From the NCBI GenBank assembly GCA_030374765.1, contig JARGXX010000068.1, forward strand, positions 310,001-374,000: DNA of 64,000 nt, written 5' to 3'. The translations under genes were made by a program, and so were the position numbers. A model generated the notes under the pieces. The model did no database searches. It saw nothing but the letters and a program-made list of their open reading frames with translations, and was not told where the DNA came from. Below are positions 22,801 to 30,293 of this stretch, piece after piece. Source of the stretch: Agarophyton chilense. Its lineage: Eukaryota > Rhodophyta > Florideophyceae > Gracilariales > Gracilariaceae. Numbering within the stretch: position 1 is the first letter of the stretch; every line of letters begins with the position of its first letter.

Positions 22801-23893
22801 CAAACAACGTGCGGAGAGAGACGGCGATGCTGTCAAAGGAGTGGGAATTGAGGCCGCTTCCGCTGGGGCTACATTTCTGCAAGGCGCATCGGTGCTCACC
22901 GGTTTTATTCTGGTTCTGGCCACGCTGCAACAAGCGGGGCTTCAGCTGTCACCGAGAGATCTTGTGGGTGGACCAGAGCAGCCGCCACTGAGACTTATTT
23001 CTAACTTCGGCATTCCACCATTCGATGTTCTCATGGTACTCGGATTGATTATCGGAATCTTTCTTCCCCTGGTGATTGCAAGCGTTCTGTACATTGTCGC
23101 TAGGCAACGGTCGGTGCTGAAGGTTAGGGGGTTGGACAAGACTTCAGTGCGAGTGATCGGACGTATTTCACTGCTGGAAAGCCTGGTGCCAGTTGGAATT
23201 GCGTTTGTGTCTCCCTTTGCGGTCGGTTTCGGACTCGGGAATCGGGCGCTCATCACGATGACGTTAGCGTCTGTTTTTACGAGCTTCGTGCTCGGGAGCG
23301 CGGTGCTAAGCACCGGTTGTTGTATCCAGAATGGATACGCAATGGGCGGCATCAAGCGAAAACGCTCCAGGAGAAACTTGGAGACTTTTGCAGCGTCGTT
23401 GTGCGAAGTTGTGGAGCCGGCATTGCGGTCTGTGAGCAGGATGTTGGCAGCTCTGTCACTCGTATCCGTAACGCTGATGCGTGCCGACGCGAGTCAGGGT
23501 TGGATTGGGGGTATTCTGTTGGCGCTTGCAATTCTCGGGGTGTGTGTCTATGCGTATTGGAGACACAGGGAGAACAAACGGTACGCAAGCCAAGGGCGCA
23601 TCCCCCTCTACGCGTCTGACCGCAGGCCGTTGAGTCCATTCTTTGTGGAATCGCCAGTTTTCGACCCAAACAAAGTGACGCCCGGCAGTCAAATGTCGGA
23701 CGCACTTGGTGCATTTGGACGTCCCAAGCGGCCTGTGAGTCCTCGGGTGATGCCGGGGCTTTCTCGTCGGTCGAGAGCTGAGTTTACAAGCATCCCGTTG
23801 GAACCACTGAGCTCTCCGCGGGTTGGAAAGCCTGGCATGATTACCACGACCGTGCTTCGGGATGAGGCTGGAAGGACGCCGAGGTCGAATTGA
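19880..23893 (+). CDS. Degenerate membrane-bound pyrophosphatase-like multi-pass protein
   Basis: 1337 codons without introns from the first in-frame ATG; the longer frame upstream starts only with GTG. Residues 1 to about 365 are hydrophilic with repeated D(E/D/H)(I/V/M)(E/Q)P.P motifs. From about 370 to 1225 there are some 14-16 hydrophobic segments. Their order and spacing follow H+-pumping membrane pyrophosphatases. The segment with LSGCLFGVSLHAHEAEKKME (about 594-613) occupies the place of the GGGIYTKAADVGADLVGK motif. GDLLAACVQRSSVIGPDWF (about 623-641) occupies that of DNVGDNVGD...SDLF. LDAQGITRIASKQ (about 964-976) occupies that of the DAYGPISDNAGG motif. The Asp and Lys residues that bind Mg-pyrophosphate in the family are mostly absent, so hydrolysis is unlikely. 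The C-terminal tail is Ser/Pro/Arg-rich. The fold assignment is inferred by eye. Confidence 0.75.
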   Translation: MRSSVERPAREDVVARITDDVDSFDDDTDDVVARLPSNPSTLHQITDHSESNPSFSHDHTHSSFRAGGTAHEPQANPASLRQHTSASRSDATTDADGIVQVTDHMQPNPPLAPKDARPSFKALHEPDHSPKLIDDVQPYPASSLAKAPKADKHNNPHVAETHGLYVTDEIEPNPTAIVQHTPNSRHTNATEQNFHDIVDEIEPNPTAIVQHTPNSHHTNATEDIVDEIEPNPAYAQPKRPSFFEIVEGDEEFSDAIGEIDPPLMAPEEAILEFVDLYAEGETRRRNLPKPLSIDHVLRDAENNGSDYCATHEGYGWYFKENGGGYRGYDPISPRDLQQQTQPANDLSTPLAKINVENINPALLRDNAKTSKTLLIFIVILSLALLTLSIWQVLIANCLVTELCEANDRSTDLGTAYLFKTFDFRVPTSFVWANLLGGTFGMLLASILAFLVLRRPVGSAKMVQASTIMRKASILFLGQQSLAFFIPFVMFFTLFGATVNWETAGSFGIGVLLSVATGFISRTMGYRGSVRASAATHSGIEQGIRLSFRVAAVVSLSILGISLFGISSVYLMFSDVRALGGFAAGAATSALFLRLSGCLFGVSLHAHEAEKKMEQSRPGMKTIGDLLAACVQRSSVIGPDWFDANVSCITATAILASSLPFFHRDSFAMCIYNHLGIDEECGPFGKTQDLSYAVYICRNDNLYLTYPNLPTWSSNSAFVAVPFLLAAVGLLTSIICAMLARFKDVGPKGSPIRSFYLRKRLIINAFVGCAILVACFAAICFGLFGPSSSFRAQKGFGSETDLQRMVLDDSENACLERSLNIRDLNSPLPLPSGGQMKADKYRPVAASGRSLGSASTTSWRLFLCCLIGLFAGVVLSGFCGIYFVSDSFRPAAGIQKAARSGTRALLVHCLGNGVICSLLGGSLVFAAIISSFVLYDAFGVGVMVVSYMSLSGVACTAVALGSVGLDAQGITRIASKQRAERDGDAVKGVGIEAASAGATFLQGASVLTGFILVLATLQQAGLQLSPRDLVGGPEQPPLRLISNFGIPPFDVLMVLGLIIGIFLPLVIASVLYIVARQRSVLKVRGLDKTSVRVIGRISLLESLVPVGIAFVSPFAVGFGLGNRALITMTLASVFTSFVLGSAVLSTGCCIQNGYAMGGIKRKRSRRNLETFAASLCEVVEPALRSVSRMLAALSLVSVTLMRADASQGWIGGILLALAILGVCVYAYWRHRENKRYASQGRIPLYASDRRPLSPFFVESPVFDPNKVTPGSQMSDALGAFGRPKRPVSPRVMPGLSRRSRAEFTSIPLEPLSSPRVGKPGMITTTVLRDEAGRTPRSN
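20381..20545 (+). repeat. Tandem 31-codon repeat inside the membrane-protein gene
   Basis: A 72-nt unit at 20381-20452 is repeated at 20474-20545 with one mismatch, offset 93 nt (31 codons, in frame). A third, shorter start follows at about 20558. Each unit encodes DEIEPNPTAIVQHTPNS and a following HTNATE. The near identity points to a recent duplication in a disordered cytosolic tail. Confidence 0.9.
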
Positions 23894-25860
23894 AGGCTAG
23901 ATATCCCAAAGGAGTAATCGCATGGGAGGCGTTGAAGGAGTTGGGTAGTTAGATTGATGTGTAGGTTAGGTTAGTATAGCAAGTCATAAAGTATTCTTTT
24001 TGAGTCATCGGGTTTCGACTTTGGAGCGGCGTCTGATGCTGAACACATATCACTGTAAGATTCAGCGGCCCCATCCACCGATCCGGTCAACGTGCCTTGA
24101 GTCCTCGCTGCAATTTGTCGAAAATGTCAACGTAGTATGGATTTTGATCTTGCATCAGGTAAGCCGAGGTAGGTCGTGGGTTGATACAGTATATGATCGT
24201 AAGCAGCTGCCTTTGTTCTTTCGTCGTACCTACACTTGCAGAAAGCAGGGAAACTCTGCTCTTTGTCGATATTGCGATTGATAGCCGTCTCGAAGCAATT
24301 GTGGGTGAAGTGTTCCTTTTTGAACTTTTGCGGACCTCGAGATAATGTTTCACTAAACGCAGGGCGTAGCAGTCATTATTAGGTTCTGAATGAGTTGCGT
24401 CTTCGTCAAAGGACAAAGGCGTGGCGGATTTGAGCGCCAACGAGCTGCCAGTGGAAAGACAAGAGTGGAATTCAATAAACATACTGTCATTGATTGTGGC
24501 AATATCCCACGGGGCGAGAATGTTCAACTTCGCTGCTGATTGCAGTCAAGCAGAGGTCTGTGTTTCATGTACTATGCTTGCGCAACACTCTTTCCGCAAG
24601 GGGTTCTGAATTATGTATTTGCGATACGCAGTCCAAGCAGAAGATTTGCTCGCTTAACACAAGCACGACATTTGGCCATGTTGGCATGCTCAAAATCTTT
24701 CAACACCTCCCAGACGTGTGCTTGATGAGGCATGAGGTGTCTCGGGGCGCCTCACTCACGAGGTATGAGGGATAAACGCTGCGTTGATGAACACGACAAA
24801 GAGAGCATTGGTATGCTCGCGTTTGAATTTCGAACTGTTCGGCCCATCTCTTTTGTCTCAGATACTTGCGCTTTCAACTTGGGAAGCGATCGTTCCAAAG
24901 GGTAACGAGGGCTAGGAATTGCAACCAACGGTAGCGTTTCGTAACAGGAAAGAAGGGCATGAACGAAAGCGTGAACTAGGTTTGTTTGAGTTTTTCAGAA
25001 AATGCAGTGCTTTTTACTTTTTGCGCACTTGTCAGTGGCCAGAACATTCAAATTAAATATGAATAGTTTGATCGAGCATTGCTGGCGTATCCATGCCCGA
25101 CCGGAGCAACTCTAGTAGGACCATTGGCCTCATATGAGACCATAATTACAACATTGGTAGATTTTGTTCTGTCAATATTCCTAAAATTTTGCGCCTTGAT
25201 GTAAACATTCTTTTTCACTGACATGAACTTCGGACAATACAAAAAATCGTCCATATCGTATACAAAACACATTGTTTACTCTGACCTATAATAATTCGTG
25301 TATCATGTCAAAATTTTCTTAACTTCAACACAAAGTTTGAAACAGGGTCCAAACCCAGGAAAGCCAAGTCACGTCAAAACGCAGCTATTAACTCTTCTTT
25401 TTTGCAGAATAAAAGATAAAAGTTGTGAGCGAAAGTGTGACAAAGCTGGCATTGTTGTCAAAAATTCGTCGACATACTTTTCATACCATACATTTCAAAG
25501 TGGATAAAAGAAAGCAACTTTTCATCTCTAAAATGTTGCAATTATTTACTTGGTGATTAACTTACGGTTTAAAGAAATTCTCAATACGACATCGACATTT
25601 ATTTAGGAATAGATGGTACTGCTATTAATAATGAAGTTCCAAATAATAGCCGACAACATAATGTCTCGGATGAGAGTAGAAGTCACACTTTATCATCATC
25701 CACCCCTCTTATCGTTAAAAATAGTGGCACGCAATAGACTGCTCTTAATGTTCATTAGACAAAGTAGCAAACGTTAAGTGTATCCTAAATAGTCCAATGA
25801 AAATGCATCAATCGAAATCACAGGACTGATAAGAAGATTATATCTCTGCCATACACGTAA
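23894..25860. other. AT-rich spacer downstream of the membrane-protein gene
   Basis: No gene can be supported. A minus-strand open stretch at 24087-24527 (about 146 codons, no ATG at its start) has no recognised family and may be chance. A CCTCATATGA palindrome copy lies at 25125-25142. No canonical poly(A) signal is clear after the stop at 23893. Confidence 0.45.
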
Positions 25861-26440
25861 AAGGTAAAGCAGCGTTGCTGGTTAGTTTATATATTACATC
25901 GGCATTATTTTTATTTAAGTAGGGAGTTTACAATAGTTTTTCATACTATATAGTACATCGGCGATATCGCCTAGACCCCTCAGTAATTTTTCTTTTTCTG
26001 GATTTTGTGGTTCTAAATAGAAGTCTCTTTTGCGTGCTACTAGTCTCTCTTTCTAGTTTGGGCTCCTTTACCCACGATCGACTTACTTACATCGCTTCTT
26101 AAAGAGAACTTTTTTCGCCGTTGACGTCTGTGATTCATTACTTGTTGTATTTTTGCCCTTGTATAGCGTTGTTTTATTTTGTTTGCTTTGGATCTCGTGC
26201 TCTTTGCCTCATTTTCCCCACTTGGTTACATTACTTTCCTTTCCTACACTCTCGGTGCTGACTGCCCTTTTTGCCCAGTACCCGCGGACCCAGCCTTTTT
26301 CAATACAAATTTCCCGGTTTTTGTGTTGGTTTGCTTAAGGCTTACACACCAACTTCTTCATGCATTCCCAAAGAAGTTCTGTTGCTGTGCTCCCATCTAG
26401 AGGGGAAAATACCATGCATTTTCATGTCGCTTGGCCTCCT
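25860..26440 (+). repeat. Diverged LTR relic of the element 2 family
   Basis: Alignable by eye with the element 2 LTR from about 27285 to 27930. Landmarks are ACTATATAGT followed by GGCGATATCGCC (25945-25975, against ACTATATAGTGCC and AGGGCGATCTCGCCCT), then GGTTCTAA.TAGAAGTCT, then a TTTGCTTTGGATCTCGTG stretch near 26180, and GCTGTGCTCCC near 26383. It is much older than element 2. No partner LTR or internal region is seen, so it is probably a solo LTR or truncated copy. Confidence 0.65.
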
Positions 26441-27052
26441 GACCTTCTACCACTTAGATGTAAGTATATCACAATGGTATGGACTCGACGAAAAGTGTAG
26501 TGCAATATTTGGTTGCTCTGATAGAGATGATGCGTTTCGTGACTTATTATTGTTTTCTAGAAAGGAATGTCTTACGAGATAACTCGGACGTGTACTGTGG
26601 ACCTGGAATGGTGGCCTCCTAATTACGGAATATTTAATATTATTTAGTACCAATTTTGGTAGGCTGATAGTTCCTAAAAGTGGCACTGCCCACGTGTTTG
26701 AATCTAAATAATCATAGATATTTCCACACAACCACTCTGTAGTACAATAATTCGTGTCTACACGCCCGGCGGATTGGCCTCATATGAGGCCAGATCTATT
26801 TTTTAAAAAATTAGTAAAAATCGCTGGTTTCCATCCGGCAGCAGCGTATTCTATTTTCTAAGTAAAAATCTAATTTTCTAACCATGTTCCACCTGCTTTA
26901 AAGTACATTCTTAAGACTGTTGTCTTCAGTTACAGCAGCTCAGTGGTTTCACAAACGCTTGGAGACTGATAAAAACAGAGTTCAAACCTCTCTGAGCTCA
27001 GTGTAACTCGAAAACTCCTACGGGAGCTCGACTAATTCTAAAAATTATTATG
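26440..27052. other. AT-rich spacer left of element 2
   Basis: No gene seen. A perfect 18-bp palindrome TGGCCTCATATGAGGCCA lies at 26775-26792. Confidence 0.5.
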
Positions 27053-27057
27053 GTTTA
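27053..27057. repeat. Target-site duplication of element 2 (left), GTTTA
   Basis: GTTTA is repeated exactly at 37366-37370. It fixes the left LTR start at 27058, where the terminal TG has become TA. Confidence 0.9.
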
Positions 27058-27979
27058 TAAAGTGCAACCCTCGTGAGGGCCGTTTACCAGGACTTGGTTG
27101 TTTTTCCGCCTCGAGCGATACTTGTGAGATCTATGAGTAATACCGCTACTAGCGGGCTGGCGTAGCCAGGTATATACGCGTTGTACGCGAAGTGCACCGG
27201 CGGACGTGCGCCGTGGCCCCGATTCGGGTGTGACTTACCCACGTGTACCACGGGTGGCCCAGGACAGGTTGGCACAGCATAGCTGGATATTTCTCTATTT
27301 ATTTAGCTTTATTGCAATAGGTTAGGGAGCTCCTTAGAGTATTCTACACTATATAGTGCCAGGGCGATCTCGCCCTGACACTCAGTAAACCTCCCCAACC
27401 AGGGTTCTTGGCTCTAAGTCTTTTTCCGCTTTCGCGAGTCTTCCACACTCTACGGAGGTGAAGCCGCGTTACTAACGGTAGACTTATCCACCCTGCGTCA
27501 ACAGGAGACTCACCGCTTCTAGCGTGTATATTGTTCATACCACTGCCGTGTTCTCGCCCCAGTATTGGGTTTGCTACATATTTCTTTTGGCTCTCGTGGC
27601 CCATGCCCCCGATCGCCCCCACTGGGTGGTCCCCCCTTTATCGCTTACCCACTCTCGTGGTAGCTCCCCTTTTTGCTTTGTGGTTGGTTGTTCGTGCCGC
27701 TCCCGCGTTCGTCGCGCGCCGGCTTACCGTATTTTCCGCCACTCCCGTGGGTACACTACTCGATCTCGAGACTTGCCCACTCCCGTGGAATACAGCTCAT
27801 ACCCGGTCTGCTCCCTTCTAGCATCCCGCACTCTCCCCGCTTGGCGTGCCGGTGAACCTCGGCCTTACACCCCGACTTAGTCGTGTTCACTCCAGAGAGG
27901 CTCCGTCGCCGTGCTACCCTCCTTGGAGGAAGACTCGGACATCTTCGTTTGTTTCTGCCGCCCTTGGCGTTGCACTACA
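27058..27979 (+). repeat. Element 2 5' LTR
   Basis: 922 bp, starts TAAAGTGCAACC (the TG lost by a G-to-A change) and ends CACTACA. It carries repeated CCACTCYCGTGG hairpin motifs near 27648, 27737 and 27778. Confidence 0.95.
27348..27376 (+). promoter_or_regulatory. Element 2 LTR core promoter: TATA box and hairpin
   Basis: ACTATATAG (TATATA at 27350-27355) is followed at once by the 7-bp stem AGGGCGA-TC-TCGCCCT (27361-27376). The same pair is preserved in the 3' LTR (TATATA at 36736-36741) and, with sequence changes that keep pairing, in the relic at 25945-25975. The hairpin would fall near the transcript 5' end. Confidence 0.6.
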
Positions 27980-27982
27980 AAC

Positions 27983-28001
27983 TGGTCTCCCGACTTAGAA
28001 G
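27983..28001 (+). promoter_or_regulatory. Element 2 primer binding site (tRNA-Tyr type)
   Basis: TGGTCTCCCGACTTAGAAG, identical to element 1, three bases after the 5' LTR. Confidence 0.8.
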
Positions 28002-28138
28002 GCTAGGGGGACCTGGTTTGGTTGTTTTCACATTGCTGTGCTGACTTCTCTGGTCGAGATCTGCTTTCCAATTTCTTGGTTTGGACCCACTTTGTGGAAG
28101 CTTTTGTTGTCCTCTTCTTAGTGGTCAACGCTACAACT

Positions 28139-30268
28139 ATGTCACGACAACCGTCGGAAGCGGAACCCGCGATCACGCGGAGTCGTTCCGTCAATGACGT
28201 GGTGCCTGCGGACCCTGGAAGGGTTCCCCCGCCGTTACCTCAAGCCGCTCCGAAAGGCAAGGGTAAGGGGTCGAACTCCTCCAAGAACAACAAGCTACCG
28301 CCTGAGGCGTCGAAGAATGGACCCAATTCTGGTGCTGGACCGGCCCCTACCGTGGATGACCCGGCTCCCGCCGACGAAAAGGCCCGGAAAAACGAGTTCC
28401 ACATCGACACCAACTCAAGTGTGAGGCAGCAGATCCGCGTAATGCGGGAAGCGCACAATGCCTTCGTGGAAGAGTTCGAAGCCCTGCGTTCCAGTTGTAA
28501 TGGCTCTTCTATGAAGGAAGTGGTTGACGACCTCCGCTTGTTGCGGGCGGACGTCAACACCCTGTTGGAATGTTTTGGTGGTCTCGCCGCTTACGTAGAA
28601 GGTGTCGAGACCCGATTCAATCGTGTTAGCGCCCGTCTCCAGACGTTAGAGCAAACCATCTTGATGGAAGACGTCCCGGAGAAGCCGGTTGCTGTGTCGC
28701 ACCAAGCACAACACGAGATGATAAGGGACGATACCCGCCGTCGGCGTGGAAAGCATGACAGCGATGACTCGGACTCGTCGAACTCCTCACGGTCGTCGCG
28801 TGGCTCTCACCATTCAAATGGGTCGGACTCGTCAGATTCGTCTTCTGACGATGGTCATCGCAGGCGTTCATCCCGTTCTAAACGGTCGTCTGCCACCCAA
28901 GGTGTGATCCGCGCCCGCGAGAAGGGAAGGAAACACTCCGGGTTGAAGGAGCTGAAATGCACCAACCCCCTGTACAAGAAGTTGGTTTCTTACCGATACT
29001 ATCGGCTAGAGAACTCCTCTTTGGATCGCACGCCCCGTGGCACGGGTAGAGTGAAGGATTGCATAAAGCGTATTCAACTGTCCCTCAGGAACCAGAGCTT
29101 TTCTGGAGAAGACCCCATTTTGGTGTTGGATTTCCTTGCGAGGTTCGTCACCGAAGCGGATATTCTCGGTATGACCGAAGGACAGCAGTTTATTGCACTC
29201 CCCTACTTTATGAAAGGCCTCGCCGAGGATCAATACAACTCTGAAATAGGTTCGTCTAGAGCCTCCGAAGGAGGGGTAATCTGCTGGCCAGAAGCAGTAC
29301 AATACCTCTTGAGGTCCTACGCCACTAATCACGCGATTCAGTCGGCTATTCTCGCTCTTCGCGATACGCGCCAGAAGTCTGGAGAAACGGAAACCGAATT
29401 CTCGGTGCGCCTGAACAAGGCTTTCCACCGTAGTGGGAACGTACACTCCGCCGGAGAGCGCTGCACCATGTTCATCGATGGACTGGACCCCGCTATCCGA
29501 ACACTCGTGGCCCGTTACCGGGAAGACCGAAGGAAGACAACGTATCTGGAGTTGGTCCAACACGCGCAAGCGGAAGGTGACGCTTTAAGAGCTCGCGCCC
29601 CTGGACACAGGTCGCGAACCGCCAAGGCGTTGGTGATGGAAATGGAGTCGCCATCTCTATCGCTGGTTGCGAGTGAGAGCCCCCAACAGGAGTACGACAA
29701 CGTACAATACGCCCGAAGCGATATCTATTCGGTCCCGACAACCGAACTACCATCTACGACGGACGACTCATATGACACGGCCCAGGATGGACCCCTGCTG
29801 TACGCAGACTCTCCCCGTGTTTACGGATCCGGCATCCCGTATTCAAACGGTGCGCTCCGACAGAGTCGCCCTGGATGGAAGGATACCCGCCAAGCGGTGA
29901 AGTTCACGGATGCTCGCTCCGGTTTGCAGCCCTCGCGCCCGGGACTCATATGCCACATATGCTACGAACACGGTCACATTTCACCGGACTGTATCCTCAC
30001 CATGAGAGAAGTAGCCCGAGTGATCGGTAATTATGAGGCGTTGACCCCAGTGGAAAAGCGGATTGTTCCGATGACGTCGTATCTTCGAGCGAAGATCGAT
30101 TTTCCACGGAGTATTCCGGAGGCGAAACCGCGCAATGCGTTGCTTTACCCTGCCGACCAGGCTCCCAACCACCGCCCCGTTCCTTCAAACCCCGCCGCTG
30201 GCGCCCCATTGCTAGTGGTTCAGGATTCTGAGGCCCCGCTCCAGGCGGATGGGACTCAGGAAAACTGA
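28139..30268 (+). CDS. gag: Element 2 Gag, intact
   Basis: 709 codons from the ATG of MSRQPSEAE, chosen because it aligns with the Gag start of element 1. The frame is open further upstream to about 28022. Layout matches element 1: Pro/Lys-rich N-terminus, a helical segment (about 95-185), an acidic Ser tract (about 205-250), a capsid-like core with DPILVLDFLARFV and CTMFIDGLDPAIR, and a CCHC knuckle CHICYEHGHISPDC at residues 605-618. It forms the particle and binds RNA. Confidence 0.92.
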   Translation: MSRQPSEAEPAITRSRSVNDVVPADPGRVPPPLPQAAPKGKGKGSNSSKNNKLPPEASKNGPNSGAGPAPTVDDPAPADEKARKNEFHIDTNSSVRQQIRVMREAHNAFVEEFEALRSSCNGSSMKEVVDDLRLLRADVNTLLECFGGLAAYVEGVETRFNRVSARLQTLEQTILMEDVPEKPVAVSHQAQHEMIRDDTRRRRGKHDSDDSDSSNSSRSSRGSHHSNGSDSSDSSSDDGHRRRSSRSKRSSATQGVIRAREKGRKHSGLKELKCTNPLYKKLVSYRYYRLENSSLDRTPRGTGRVKDCIKRIQLSLRNQSFSGEDPILVLDFLARFVTEADILGMTEGQQFIALPYFMKGLAEDQYNSEIGSSRASEGGVICWPEAVQYLLRSYATNHAIQSAILALRDTRQKSGETETEFSVRLNKAFHRSGNVHSAGERCTMFIDGLDPAIRTLVARYREDRRKTTYLELVQHAQAEGDALRARAPGHRSRTAKALVMEMESPSLSLVASESPQQEYDNVQYARSDIYSVPTTELPSTTDDSYDTAQDGPLLYADSPRVYGSGIPYSNGALRQSRPGWKDTRQAVKFTDARSGLQPSRPGLICHICYEHGHISPDCILTMREVARVIGNYEALTPVEKRIVPMTSYLRAKIDFPRSIPEAKPRNALLYPADQAPNHRPVPSNPAAGAPLLVVQDSEAPLQADGTQEN

Positions 30269-30293
30269 TTTCGGGAGTCTCCCTTTTGGGAGA
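30259..30293 (+). promoter_or_regulatory. Candidate -1 frameshift site and stem-loop, element 2 gag/pol
   Basis: Gag ends CAG GAA AAC TGA, and the -1 frame continues directly into pol. Twelve bases after AAC a perfect stem TCTCCC-TTTT-GGGAGA forms (30278-30293). This is the counterpart of the element 1 hairpin, with C:G where element 1 has T:A. Confidence 0.55.
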
